This document shows positions 33,458-41,951 of a DNA stretch of 64,000 bases, piece after piece. Position 1 is the stretch's first letter. Every line of letters begins with the position of its first letter. The DNA lies in assembly GCA_025963645.1 (NCBI GenBank), contig JAOQAI010000009.1, positions 62,001-126,000 on the forward strand. Direction: 5' to 3'. Under the pieces are notes generated by a model that ran no database searches, was not told the origin of the DNA, and saw nothing but the letters and a program-made list of their open reading frames with translations. Made by a program: the position numbers and the translations under genes. The DNA comes from Flaviaestuariibacter sp. Lineage in GTDB: Bacteria; Bacteroidota; Bacteroidia; Chitinophagales; Chitinophagaceae.

Positions 33458-33846
33458 TGGAACCAGAGCGGCGCATCGAGGTCGCCGGCGCCGTTGTAAT
33501 TGAATTGCAACTCCTCTCCCTTCTTAATATCCCGCAGGGTCTGAATAGCAATAAGCTCGCTCTTAAAATTCATGAGGTACTCGCAATTGGGTTTATAAGA
33601 ATGGTTATACAGCGGTATATAACCCAATGCCATGCAGCAACTTTTACGGTCCGCGCCCCATTCAAAAATATAATCATGCAGCAAGGTCTTATCCAGTTTC
33701 TTCCGTTCCGCAGCCGTCATTACGATCACTGGTGCTATTTCGACAACAATGCCTGCCGGCAAAGCTTCCAGGGCGAATACGCCACGTCCCTTCTTGCGGG
33801 TCTTGCGGATCTGCAGAGCATGGTGCAGGTAGTTCATACGTTTCAT
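33448..33846 (-). CDS. Small SET-domain protein (probable lysine methyltransferase)
   Basis: A 132-residue SET-domain protein. The domain spans nearly the whole length: RKTRKKGRGVFALEALPAG (SAM-binding N-flank G-x-G-V-F), then VVEIAPVIVMTAAE, the active-site NHSYKPNCEY and the terminal KKGEELQFNYNG with the catalytic Tyr. Bacterial SET proteins are rarer than eukaryotic ones and methylate protein lysines; the substrate here is unknown. I use ATG 33846 (MKRMNYLHH); the frame remains open for 60 codons upstream but runs through the repeat at 33861-34064. On the minus strand TACCTTCG, near the TAnnTTTG consensus, lies just before the start, so the mRNA may be leaderless. Confidence 0.8.
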   Translation of the reverse strand: MKRMNYLHHALQIRKTRKKGRGVFALEALPAGIVVEIAPVIVMTAAERKKLDKTLLHDYIFEWGADRKSCCMALGYIPLYNHSYKPNCEYLMNFKSELIAIQTLRDIKKGEELQFNYNGAGDLDAPLWFHKK

Positions 33847-33860
33847 AAAGGCGAAGGTAA

Positions 33861-34064
33861 CCCCCTGTCCCCCTGAAGGGGAACTTAGGTCAGAGATACA
33901 CTTCTTTTTACTATTCCTGTTTACAGAGTGTGATGAAAACAGTTTATCATCCCTGCGGGGATGACACGCAGTCCGGGCTACCAGCCACCCCACCTTTGTC
34001 CTAAAGGAAGATCCCCAGAAAAGCACTTCTTCGACCTAAGTTCCCCCTTCAGGGGGACAGGGGG
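33861..34064. repeat. Near-perfect inverted pair of 31/32-bp GC-rich repeats around ~140 bp
   Basis: The left end (33861-33891) starts CCCCCTGTCCCCCTGAAGGG; the right end (34033-34064) is its reverse complement except for one extra base. Each end is a hairpin by itself (CCCCTGAAGGGG). The pair lies in the divergent gap between the SET and mgtE genes, with the right end abutting the mgtE -7 box. The 140 bp between show no coding potential. The pair at 755-1008 has the same ends but unrelated interior. Confidence 0.8.
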
Positions 34065-34069
34065 TATGC

Positions 34070-34077
34070 TATCTTTG
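34070..34077 (+). promoter_or_regulatory. TAnnTTTG-type -7 box for mgtE
   Basis: TATCTTTG ends 4 bases before the mgtE ATG, so the transcript is probably leaderless. The box abuts the right arm of the GC-rich inverted repeat, whose hairpin occupies the -10 to -45 interval. Confidence 0.55.
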
Positions 34078-34081
34078 CCCT

Positions 34082-35458
34082 ATGTCGTTGGAGCTTTTAT
34101 CACAGGAATTTGAACACCTATTAGAAACCGGAGACAGCCAGGAGATACGGCAGTTCCTGGACGACCAGAACATCAGCGATATTGCTGAACTGGTGTATGA
34201 ATACCCGGAGCAGGAGACAAAGATCATTGCCGGAATGGCGGTGCACCGGGCGGCAGGGGTTTTTAAGATACTGGAGTTCCCCGAGCAACAACGGATCATA
34301 CAAACACTCCCTCCCGGAAAAACAGCCGAACTGCTGAACGAATTACCGGCGGATGACCGCACCTCGCTGCTGGAAGAACTGCCGAGCAACGTAGTTCGTG
34401 AACTGATAAAGCTGCTGGACCCGGAAGAACGCAAGGTGACGCTTTCATTGTTAGGCTATCCCGAGAACAGCGTGGGACGCCTGATGACGCCGGATTATGT
34501 GTATGTCTATGAAGACAATACGATCGCCGAAGTGCTGGATATTATCCGCCGGGTGGGCAAGAACTCTGAGACCATTGATGTGATCTACGTGATCAATGAT
34601 AAAGGCGAATTGCTGGATGACATACGGATCCGGGAATTTATCCTTAACAAGCCCGACATGCTGGTAAGCGAATTAATGGATGAACGGGTGATCTCGCTCA
34701 ATGCCTTTGATGATCAGGAGTTGGCGAACGAAGCCTTTAAAATGAATAACCGCGTAGCGCTGCCGGTGGTAAGCAATAGCAATAAGCTACTGGGCATTGT
34801 GACCATTGATGATATCCTCTGGGTGGCGAGTGAAGAGTTTTCGGAAGACATGCAAAAGATCGGGGGTACGGCAGCGCTCGAGCTTCCCTACCTGGACATT
34901 TCGCTCTTTAGTCTTTTTAAAAAGCGGGTGGTATGGCTGATGGTGTTATTCATTGGTGAGCTGATCACTATCTCCGCCATGCGCCGCTTCGAGGACGAGA
35001 TCGCGAAGGTGGTGGTGCTGGCTACTTTTATTCCCCTTATTATTTCCAGTGGTGGCAATAGCGGCTCGCAGGCGGCCACGCTGATCATACAAGCCATGGC
35101 CTTAAGCGAATTGAGCATCCGCGACTGGTGGCGCATTATGCGGCGCGAGATCCTTTCCGGCCTGCTGTTAGGCGCTACGCTTGGATTGATGGGCATTATC
35201 GTGATCTTTATCTGGCATTTTTTCTCCGATACCTTCGGCGCTTATTACCTGAGCATTGCGTTTACGGTAGGCTTCTCGCTGATGGGCGTGGTATTGTGGG
35301 GCACACTCGTAGGCTCTATGCTGCCACTTATCATGAAGCGCCTCGGCGCCGACCCTGCCGCTTCTTCTACCCCGTTTGTAGCCACGCTGGTAGATGTAAC
35401 AGGACTGATCATTTACTTCTCGGTTGCATTTTCTATATTGACGGGGAAGCTATTGTGA
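34082..35458 (+). CDS. mgtE: Magnesium transporter MgtE
   Basis: A 458-residue Mg2+ channel/transporter. Domain order: N-terminal helical MgtE_N superhelix (~1-130, with the leucine-rich ETKIIAGMAVHRAAGVFKIL), a tandem CBS pair (~135-265, GRLMTPDYVYV and NRVALPVVSNSNKLLGIVTI followed by DD), the plug-linked helix, and five membrane helices (~285-455, including SGGNSGSQAAT, the pore-lining signature, and DPAASSTPFVATLVDVTGL with the ion-site Asp). The length fits the family. A second, unrelated Mg2+ transporter (corA) lies at 46.2 kb. It is probably leaderless. Confidence 0.95.
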   Translation: MSLELLSQEFEHLLETGDSQEIRQFLDDQNISDIAELVYEYPEQETKIIAGMAVHRAAGVFKILEFPEQQRIIQTLPPGKTAELLNELPADDRTSLLEELPSNVVRELIKLLDPEERKVTLSLLGYPENSVGRLMTPDYVYVYEDNTIAEVLDIIRRVGKNSETIDVIYVINDKGELLDDIRIREFILNKPDMLVSELMDERVISLNAFDDQELANEAFKMNNRVALPVVSNSNKLLGIVTIDDILWVASEEFSEDMQKIGGTAALELPYLDISLFSLFKKRVVWLMVLFIGELITISAMRRFEDEIAKVVVLATFIPLIISSGGNSGSQAATLIIQAMALSELSIRDWWRIMRREILSGLLLGATLGLMGIIVIFIWHFFSDTFGAYYLSIAFTVGFSLMGVVLWGTLVGSMLPLIMKRLGADPAASSTPFVATLVDVTGLIIYFSVAFSILTGKLL

Positions 35459-35663
35459 GGAGATGAGTAATGTGTGAGGTGACTCATTAATAGTGGTTTT
35501 CAATTTTATCTATAGAAATAGAAGTGAGTTAATAATAAATGACTGTTGATCATCCCGACGAACAGCCGCCTTGCAAGTTTAACAACTAGTCAAACTAAAA
35601 CGACCCCACGCATCACTCATTTCCCAACTCTTCGTACCTTAATCCCTCATTAAACCCACCGCC
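35459..35663. other. Gene-free gap with short repeated motifs
   Basis: A 205-bp AT-rich gap. It contains GATGAGTAATGTGTGAGGTG facing ACTCATTAATAG and, near the right end, CATCACTCATTTCCCAACTC; these resemble the degenerate 7-8-bp repeat tracts elsewhere. A weak TACCTTAA box lies about 30 bases before the next start. No coding signal is seen. Confidence 0.4.
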
Positions 35664-36440
35664 ATGTCCCTCGACATCGCCGCCCTGCAAGCCGAAATCA
35701 CCCGCCAGCAGGTGATCATTGCCCTGCTGGTAGAAAAGAACCAGCAACTGGAACAGCAGCTGGCTTATGCCAATAGCCTGCTGGAAGCAACTACCTCCCC
35801 ATCTGTTGCGAATAACCATCAAAACAACATAGTAGAACCCGGTGCAATGTTGAACCAACTCACAAGCAACATTGCACCAACCCACGCAATGTTGAACCAA
35901 TCGAAAAGCAACATTGCTCATAGCGGTGCAAGTCCGAACGAAACCCAAGTCAACACATCGTCGAATGACGCAATGTTGAACCAAAGCCGGATCAACATTG
36001 CGCCGAATTTTTCAATGCCGACCCGGCTGCATAATGGCATTGCATTGCCGGTTTTGGGAGGCTTTCAATTATCCTCTACTCATGTGAAGCCTGCACCGCA
36101 GCGTTTTTTAAACCCGGCCCTGCCGGAAGACCGGGCAGAACTGGCAAAGCTGGCCGCCGCTGCCACTGTTAACGGGCTTTACCAGGTGCTGAGAAAGTAT
36201 TACAAGGGCCGCTGGACCGCCCTTCACTCCATGTCGCGCTTGCTCCACCACCTGCTGACCGAACCAAAGAATACCCAACGCCGCCTTGGCAGGGTGTTGG
36301 AGTTTTCGGACCGGGGCGTGTATATGCTGCTGCAAAACTGCATCAAACGAGGCCTTCTTCAAAAGACCGGCTACCAACAATATGCTCTTACGGAAAAGGC
36401 GCTGGAGTATGTGAGGGAAGCAGGGGAGGTTGATAGGTAA
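35664..36440 (+). CDS. Repeat-bearing protein with N-terminal coiled coil and C-terminal winged-helix-like domain
   Basis: A 258-residue protein of three parts. Residues 1-45 are a coiled-coil-like helix (ALQAEITRQQVIIALLVEKN then QQLEQQL). Residues ~47-130 are 14-residue tandem repeats, consensus A-M-L-N-Q-x-x-x-N-I-A-P-x-x: AMLNQLTSNIAPTH, AMLNQSKSNIAHSG, ASPNETQVNTSSND, AMLNQSRINIAPNF, with flanking degenerate copies. Residues ~150-258 look like a winged-helix DNA-binding or adaptor domain (GLYQVLRKYYKGRWTALHSM, RLGRVLEFSDRGVYMLLQNC, LTEKALEYVREA). I do not know a named family. It may be a DNA-binding regulator with a hypervariable linker. The stop lies in a 7-bp repeat tract. Confidence 0.7.
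   Translation: MSLDIAALQAEITRQQVIIALLVEKNQQLEQQLAYANSLLEATTSPSVANNHQNNIVEPGAMLNQLTSNIAPTHAMLNQSKSNIAHSGASPNETQVNTSSNDAMLNQSRINIAPNFSMPTRLHNGIALPVLGGFQLSSTHVKPAPQRFLNPALPEDRAELAKLAAAATVNGLYQVLRKYYKGRWTALHSMSRLLHHLLTEPKNTQRRLGRVLEFSDRGVYMLLQNCIKRGLLQKTGYQQYALTEKALEYVREAGEVDR
35844..36053. repeat. 42-bp in-frame tandem repeat with palindromic units
   Basis: Units begin at 35844, 35886, 35928, 35970 and 36012, each 42 bp, with a weak further copy at 35802. Three units carry GCAATGTTG near the start and CAACATTGC (or close) about 20 bp later, so each can form a hairpin. The unit is exactly 14 codons, preserving the frame. Confidence 0.85.
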
Positions 36441-36506
36441 CAACAGCTGAACGCCTCGCCTGTTCTCAGGCTTTTCAACTTATCAACCAGTAAACTTATC
36501 AACTTC
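36426..36506. repeat. Inverted pair of 7-bp repeats after the 35.7-kb gene
   Basis: The left arm GAGGTTGATAGGTAACAAC contains the stop codon (36438-36440); the right arm reads CAACTTATCAACCAGTAAAC then TTATCAAC. Confidence 0.55.
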
Positions 36507-36554
36507 CTTCACCGCCCGGCACAACATTTTATACAATACCAGCAAACAAGAGTT

Positions 36555-37295
36555 ATGGCAAACGATAATGACGAGCAACAGCCGAAGCCCATCCCGGAAA
36601 CCAGCAATACAAAGCCCATGGACAGCAAACGCGATGTGGAGAAGTCGCCGGACAACAAAACCGACCAGGATTTCCCCGGCTACCCGCATTACCCGGCTAA
36701 GGAAGACATCATGGACCAACGCACCGATAGCCACCGGATAGACGTGGATGTAGAGAATATTCCCAATTCAAACAATCTTTCCGGTGTAAGCCAGCGGTTT
36801 GAAGGCACGGGTACAGATACAAATAAAGCAAAAGACGCCATGACGCCGCAGCCCGGCCTTGGCAACGAGGATATGGACCCTGAGCTGAATCCCCGCACGG
36901 AAACGGGCGGGGATTCCTTGACGGCAACAGATTCGGAGGATGACGAGATCGGCATTCCTCAGAACGTAGACAACGATGACCTGGGCGAAGGAGACGTAAC
37001 ACCCGAAGAACGCATGGCGCTGGAAGATGCCACTTATATGCCGACCACCGATGAAGACAACCTTCGCACGGCCCGGTTAGATGATACCGACTTTGATGGG
37101 GAAAAGCTGAATGAGGAAAGCTTCGGCGAAACACAAACCGGCTCCGGGCTTGACATTCCCGATGAAGTGGATGAAACCCTTACCGAGTCTTTAGGACAAG
37201 GCGACGAAGAAAACAAGTATTACAGCCTGGGCGGCGACCGGCACGAAGGCTCGGAGGAAGACCCTTATTCCGGTCCCGGCAGAAGCAATATGTAG
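36555..37295 (+). CDS. Highly acidic, probably disordered protein
   Basis: A 246-residue protein with no signal peptide or membrane segment, very rich in Asp, Glu, Asn, Gly and Thr and poor in hydrophobic residues (for example NDDLGEGDVTPEERMALEDA, PDEVDETLTESLGQGDEENK). I recognise no domain. Only short segments with some hydrophobicity occur (DSHRIDVDVENIPNSNNLSG). Such proteins are common in soil Bacteroidota and may be stress- or desiccation-related hydrophilins, but this is inference. It is expressed alone: a dyad terminator-like structure follows. Confidence 0.6.
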   Translation: MANDNDEQQPKPIPETSNTKPMDSKRDVEKSPDNKTDQDFPGYPHYPAKEDIMDQRTDSHRIDVDVENIPNSNNLSGVSQRFEGTGTDTNKAKDAMTPQPGLGNEDMDPELNPRTETGGDSLTATDSEDDEIGIPQNVDNDDLGEGDVTPEERMALEDATYMPTTDEDNLRTARLDDTDFDGEKLNEESFGETQTGSGLDIPDEVDETLTESLGQGDEENKYYSLGGDRHEGSEEDPYSGPGRSNM

Positions 37296-37313
37296 AAGAT
37301 ATACAGATTTTTG

Positions 37314-37341
37314 CTGCAGGCGGGCCGGTGCCCGCCTGCAG
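37314..37341. terminator. Perfect 12-bp stem after the acidic-protein gene
   Basis: CTGCAGGCGGGC-CGGT-GCCCGCCTGCAG, a perfect stem with a four-base loop. The following T tract is weak (TCGTTT), so factor-independent termination is plausible but not certain. Confidence 0.6.
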
Positions 37342-37445
37342 TCGTTTAAAAGCTTATCATTCTATTGGTTGTATTAAGGAAATTTACCATTAACTTTATC
37401 CATCCTGATAGCTATTTCTAACGCTTCCGTCCTAAATCTCACACC

Positions 37446-40400
37446 GTGCTAACACAAACCGAACTGAAACCGCTTTCGCTAAAACTGGCTCACTTAGCTG
37501 GCTACGCGGATTATATTCTCACCCACCATTTTGAAGCCTATATAGCATTGGAATGGCAGTTGAGCCTGCAACATGAGCTGCAGATCATGCGGCCGATCAT
37601 GGAGTTGCCAAAAGAGCAACAGCATAATTTCCTTACTAAAGGCGCTTCCGATTTATTGACAAGCTTGTCAGAGAACAATGCAGAAGCGCATATCCGCAAA
37701 GGCATTGAGGTCTGGACGAAAAACCTGCTGCCGTTTATTCATAAATATGAAGTGGCTGCAGAAGATATTACCAAACTGGCCTTCATTAGGAAGAAGGTCT
37801 TCCTGCATTTTTTACCGGGCTATACGGCTGACGCCTCCCAGATGTTAGCGGTCATAGAAGACCTGGATACTTTCCTGCTGCATTTCGAAGTAGAGACCTC
37901 CAATACCTATGTGAAGGTGATGGAGGAAAAGCTGGCAACCCATAACCACTTCATTGCTAAGATCAATAATACCCTACCCGGCGCACTCTACATTTTCGAC
38001 CTGAAGAATTTTAAAAACATCTATACCAATGAGACGCTGGAAAAAGTGATCGGGTATAGCCAGCAGGAGCTGAATGATTTGGGAACAGCGGCGGTTAATA
38101 AATTATTACACCCCGAAGACAAAGAAGTATACTGGGAGCACCGCAAACAGTGCGGTGAAGCAAAAGACGGCGATATATTATCCTATAAATACCGGGTTCG
38201 GGCAAAGGACGGGAACTATAAATGGATCCGCAATTACGAAAGCGTATTTAAGCGGGATGAAGAAGGCAAGGCATCGGAAATGATCGCGATCAGCCTGGAT
38301 ATAGACAGGGAAAAGACGATAGCCGAACAATTAAAAAATAACGACAGGCTGTATAAGCAGGCCGAAAAGCTTTCCAACACCGGCAGCTGGCAATGGGACG
38401 TAGACAGCGACCAGCTGTCCTGGACCGACCAGCTTTATGCCATTTACGGGCTGGAGCCGCAATCAGAAACCATTACCATCGAACGTTTTCTTTCTTTTGT
38501 GCATCCCGATGACCGGGCAGCCATCGCAGCAAGCATTCGCGGCAGCTTTGCACAGGATACGGTAGATCACACCTTCCGGATCATTACCGATGCCGGTGAA
38601 GAAAAAACGATCCGGTCTATCGGACAGGTCATTCGTAAGGAAGATGGCAGCCTGTTGAATGTATTAGGGACGGAACAGGACATCACAGAAAGACAGCAAC
38701 TGGTAAAGCAATTACAGGAAAACGAAACCCTTTACCTGCAGGCGCAGTCTATCGCGCATTTAGGTAATTGGAGCTTTGACCTGGCTACCAATAAAGTGCA
38801 ATGGTCAAAAGAAATGTATCGCATTTTCGACCAGCCGCTTGATGCCGAAATTGACTATGAAAAATACCTGTCTATCCTGCATGAAGAAGACAGGGAACTG
38901 GTGATGAACACAGTGACAACTTCGCTGCAAACGCTGCAGCCTTATGATTTTTTGCATCGTATCCAGTTAACCGATGGCACTATCCGCATCATTCATTCCA
39001 GGGGTGAGATTCTCTTAAAAGATGGTAAGCCCTATAAATTAATTGGTACAGGGCAAGATGTAACGCGGGAGCAAAACCTGATAGAACAGTTGCAACGTAG
39101 CCAAAAGCTAAACCAGCAGGCACAATCGCTTGCTAAAATGGGCAACTGGTTAATGGATCTTAAAACAAGAGAGTTCAGTTGGTCGGATGAGATGTATGCC
39201 ATTTATGAAATGGAAACAAAAGAAAAAATGACCGAGCAGGCTTGGTTTGATTGGGTACATCCAGAGGACCGCGAAGGTGTGAGAAGCTATTTTCAAGAAT
39301 GCCTTTCCACAAACTGCCAATACGATAAAATCCATCGTTTAGTATTACGAAACGGAACCATTAAAACGATTCACCGCAAAGGGGAATTTATTCATAACAG
39401 CCAGGGTGAGGCAGTGCAAATGTTAGGTACTACGCAGGATATTACCGAACAGCACCGTGTGCAGCAGGAACTGGAGAAAGGTCAACGATTCATTCGCAAG
39501 ATCACGGATGCCACGCCTTCTATCATTGCGTCATATAACATCAATACCGGTGAATATGTTTTTGTATCCGAAGGGGTTGAAAAGCTTTTAGGGTATGACT
39601 CGAAGCTGGTGTATGAAAAAGGGCTGGCTTTCTTTATGGAGGTTATTCATCCCGATGACCTGTTGAGCATTGCTTCAAAAAATGCAGCCGCGCTTGAAGA
39701 AGCCAATAAGAATAGCGATGGACCTGAGTTAGTGCAGGAGTTCACGTATCGTATGCGGCATAAAGATGGCGAGTATCGTTGGTTTCATACCTATGGTACG
39801 GTGTTCGACCGGAACAGCGAAGGCAAGGTGGAGCATGTGTTGAATATTTCGCTTGATGTAACGCTGCAGAAAGAAGCCTCAGAGAAAATACAGGACCAGG
39901 AGTACTTCATCCAGCAGATCGCTGATGCTTCGCCTACGGTCCTGTATTTGTTTGATGTAGTGGAAGATTGCTTTGCTTATACCAACCGCGAGATCTTTTA
40001 CGTGCTCGGTTATACCCCGGAAGAGATAAAAGCAATGGATCAAAAAGACCTCTATGCGCTATACCACCCGGAAGACCTGAAGTTATTACCGGAAAGGTCA
40101 AACAGTGAAAGCGGTTTTCATTACTCCGAATCCATGATGCAGTATGAGTGCCGCATGATGCACAAGAACGGCGATTGGGTATGGCTGCTTGTACGCGAAG
40201 TAATCTTTAAGAAAACCAGCTCGGGCAGTGTAAAAAAAGTGTTAGGCGCGGCGCTCGATATCACCAAGCGCAAGGAAATGGAACGCAGGCTGCTGCAAAA
40301 CGCTTTCCAGTTGGAGCAATCCAACGCCAGCCTTGAGGAGTTTGCCTATGTGGCCAGCCACGATCTTAAAGAACCCCTGCGCAAGATCTCTACGTTTGGT

Positions 40401-41027
40401 GACAGGCTGGTTGCCACGCAAACCGAAAGGCTGGATGATGGTGGCAAGACCTATCTGAAAAAAGTAATAGATGCTTCGCAGCGGATGCAAATAATGATTG
40501 ATGATCTCTTATCGGTATCCATGATCACCGGTAACCGGTCCTTTCAACCGCATAGCCTGCAAGCCATTTTAGATGATGCCCGCCAGGCTGTGGAGCACAA
40601 ACTGGAACAAAGAGTAGCGATAATAGAAGCGCCTCTTCTGCCAGAAGCTACCATTGTCGCTTCGCAGTTCAGGCAACTATTCCAAAACCTCCTGAGTAAT
40701 TCTTTAAAGTTTGTGCGTGAGGGGGTTCAGCCGGTCATCACCATTTCCTGCACAAAGGTTGATCCTGTCGATTTATCCCATCTAAATCTTACCAAAGCAT
40801 CTACTTACCTGAAGCTTGAATTTAAAGACAATGGCATTGGGTTTGAGAACGAATTTGCCGGTAAGATCTTCCAGATATTTCAACGCCTGCATGGCCGCAG
40901 CGAGTATGAAGGCACCGGTATCGGGTTGGCTATTTGCAAAAAGATCGTTGAGCATCATGGTGGCGTCATCTACGCAACGGGCATACCGAACGAAGGTGCT
41001 ACATTCACCATACTGCTTCCTCAATAG
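37446..41027 (+). CDS. Multi-PAS sensor histidine kinase
   Basis: A 1193-residue cytoplasmic kinase (no membrane segment visible). Residues ~1-170 are a helical N-terminal domain. Six PAS/PAC modules follow at ~170-295, 296-420, 421-545, 546-670, 671-800 and 801-945 (repeated HPEDxxxxW, DGxxKWIxxxG and LGxxxDITER patterns). HisKA carries the phospho-acceptor His972 in ASHDLKEPLRKIS. The ATPase has the N box FQNLLSNSLKFV, G1 DNGIGFENEFAGKIFQIFQR and G2 GTGIGLAICKKIVEHHGG. The start is GTG; no in-frame ATG occurs until ~48 codons later. There is no receiver domain and no response regulator gene nearby. Signals are likely small cytoplasmic cues or redox, unknown. Confidence 0.9.
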   Translation: MLTQTELKPLSLKLAHLAGYADYILTHHFEAYIALEWQLSLQHELQIMRPIMELPKEQQHNFLTKGASDLLTSLSENNAEAHIRKGIEVWTKNLLPFIHKYEVAAEDITKLAFIRKKVFLHFLPGYTADASQMLAVIEDLDTFLLHFEVETSNTYVKVMEEKLATHNHFIAKINNTLPGALYIFDLKNFKNIYTNETLEKVIGYSQQELNDLGTAAVNKLLHPEDKEVYWEHRKQCGEAKDGDILSYKYRVRAKDGNYKWIRNYESVFKRDEEGKASEMIAISLDIDREKTIAEQLKNNDRLYKQAEKLSNTGSWQWDVDSDQLSWTDQLYAIYGLEPQSETITIERFLSFVHPDDRAAIAASIRGSFAQDTVDHTFRIITDAGEEKTIRSIGQVIRKEDGSLLNVLGTEQDITERQQLVKQLQENETLYLQAQSIAHLGNWSFDLATNKVQWSKEMYRIFDQPLDAEIDYEKYLSILHEEDRELVMNTVTTSLQTLQPYDFLHRIQLTDGTIRIIHSRGEILLKDGKPYKLIGTGQDVTREQNLIEQLQRSQKLNQQAQSLAKMGNWLMDLKTREFSWSDEMYAIYEMETKEKMTEQAWFDWVHPEDREGVRSYFQECLSTNCQYDKIHRLVLRNGTIKTIHRKGEFIHNSQGEAVQMLGTTQDITEQHRVQQELEKGQRFIRKITDATPSIIASYNINTGEYVFVSEGVEKLLGYDSKLVYEKGLAFFMEVIHPDDLLSIASKNAAALEEANKNSDGPELVQEFTYRMRHKDGEYRWFHTYGTVFDRNSEGKVEHVLNISLDVTLQKEASEKIQDQEYFIQQIADASPTVLYLFDVVEDCFAYTNREIFYVLGYTPEEIKAMDQKDLYALYHPEDLKLLPERSNSESGFHYSESMMQYECRMMHKNGDWVWLLVREVIFKKTSSGSVKKVLGAALDITKRKEMERRLLQNAFQLEQSNASLEEFAYVASHDLKEPLRKISTFGDRLVATQTERLDDGGKTYLKKVIDASQRMQIMIDDLLSVSMITGNRSFQPHSLQAILDDARQAVEHKLEQRVAIIEAPLLPEATIVASQFRQLFQNLLSNSLKFVREGVQPVITISCTKVDPVDLSHLNLTKASTYLKLEFKDNGIGFENEFAGKIFQIFQRLHGRSEYEGTGIGLAICKKIVEHHGGVIYATGIPNEGATFTILLPQ

Positions 41028-41092
41028 TACTTGCCTCTTTTAATAATGCTATTGTCCAAAGCAATGGCATTATTATTTCTTGCTCTTTGCGT

Positions 41093-41833
41093 ATGTCTTC
41101 TATTAACTGGTATATTGGTTGCTCCGGCTTTCATTACAAAGAATGGAAAGAAGAATTTTACCCGAAAGGATTAGCGCAATCGAAGTGGTTTGAGTACTAT
41201 GCGCAGCATTTCAATACCCTCGAACTGAATGTGACCTTTTATCGCTTTCCCACATTAAAATCCTTGCAGAACTGGGACGGTAAAGCACCGGAAGGATTTG
41301 TTTTCTCTGCTAAAGTGCCGCGCAGCATCACACACTATAAAAAGTTTAAAGAAACCCAATCGCTGGTCACCGATTTTTACGCGGTGCTTAAAGAAGGCCT
41401 TTCCGAAAAGCTGGCTTGTGTGCTATTCCAATTACCACCTTCCTTTTCATACAGCCAGGAACGATTAGAATCAATCCTGGAGCAGCTGGATTATTCCTTC
41501 ACCAATGTTATCGAATTCAGACATGAAAGCTGGTGGCGTGGCGATGTGATGGAGGCATTACGAAATAAAAAAGTCTCCTTTAGCGGCGTTAGCTTTCCAA
41601 AGATCGTACACGATGAAGTTGTTGTAACCAACCTTACCACTTATTACCGTTTTCATGGTGTGCCCAAGCTTTTTTACTCGGAATATGACGAGTCCTTCCT
41701 AGCTAACGTGGTAGAACAATTGAAAACAGCGAAGGAGGTCAAAAATGCTTACCTCTATTTTAATAATACAGCTTCGCTGGCAGCATTGCACAATGCAAAA
41801 TCAGTGCAGCAACTGGTTGGCCGAAGAAAATAA
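41093..41833 (+). CDS. DUF72 family protein
   Basis: A 246-residue TIM-barrel-like protein of DUF72 (YecE-like). Characteristic motifs are YIGCSGFHYKEWKEEFYPKG near the N-terminus, the E-x-N-x-T-F-Y strand LELNVTFYRFP, FVFSAKVPRSITHYK, the conserved EFRHESWW and YLYFNNT near the C-terminus. Family members have no firmly established reaction; roles in nucleic acid or nucleotide chemistry have been suggested. I start at ATG 41093; a TTG six bases earlier is possible. It lies 65 bp after the kinase and may be expressed with it. Confidence 0.88.
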   Translation: MSSINWYIGCSGFHYKEWKEEFYPKGLAQSKWFEYYAQHFNTLELNVTFYRFPTLKSLQNWDGKAPEGFVFSAKVPRSITHYKKFKETQSLVTDFYAVLKEGLSEKLACVLFQLPPSFSYSQERLESILEQLDYSFTNVIEFRHESWWRGDVMEALRNKKVSFSGVSFPKIVHDEVVVTNLTTYYRFHGVPKLFYSEYDESFLANVVEQLKTAKEVKNAYLYFNNTASLAALHNAKSVQQLVGRRK

Positions 41834-41907
41834 AGGCAGGAAAAACAGTAAGCTGTATACAATGTATGCCGCGGCCTTACTGGAAATGCCTGCCTGAGAA
41901 CGAACCT

Positions 41908-41945
41908 TAGTTAGTTGGTTAGAGGATCAGCCAATTAGCCGATAA
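41908..41945. repeat. Short inverted 7-bp-type repeat between the DUF72 and sdaA genes
   Basis: TTAGTTAGTTGGTTAGA facing CAGCCAATTAGCCGAT, in a convergent gap, probably a weak bidirectional terminator. Confidence 0.5.
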
Positions 41946-41951
41946 AGAAAA

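Noticed and set aside
33847-34026. 60-codon N-terminal extension of the SET protein
   Set aside because: It runs through the GC-rich inverted repeat and contains no protein-like conserved sequence; MKRMNYLHH is a good start.
35613-35984. Minus-strand frame with repeated VQHC peptides
   Set aside because: It is the antisense reading of the 42-bp coding repeat; the plus-strand gene has clear domains on both sides.
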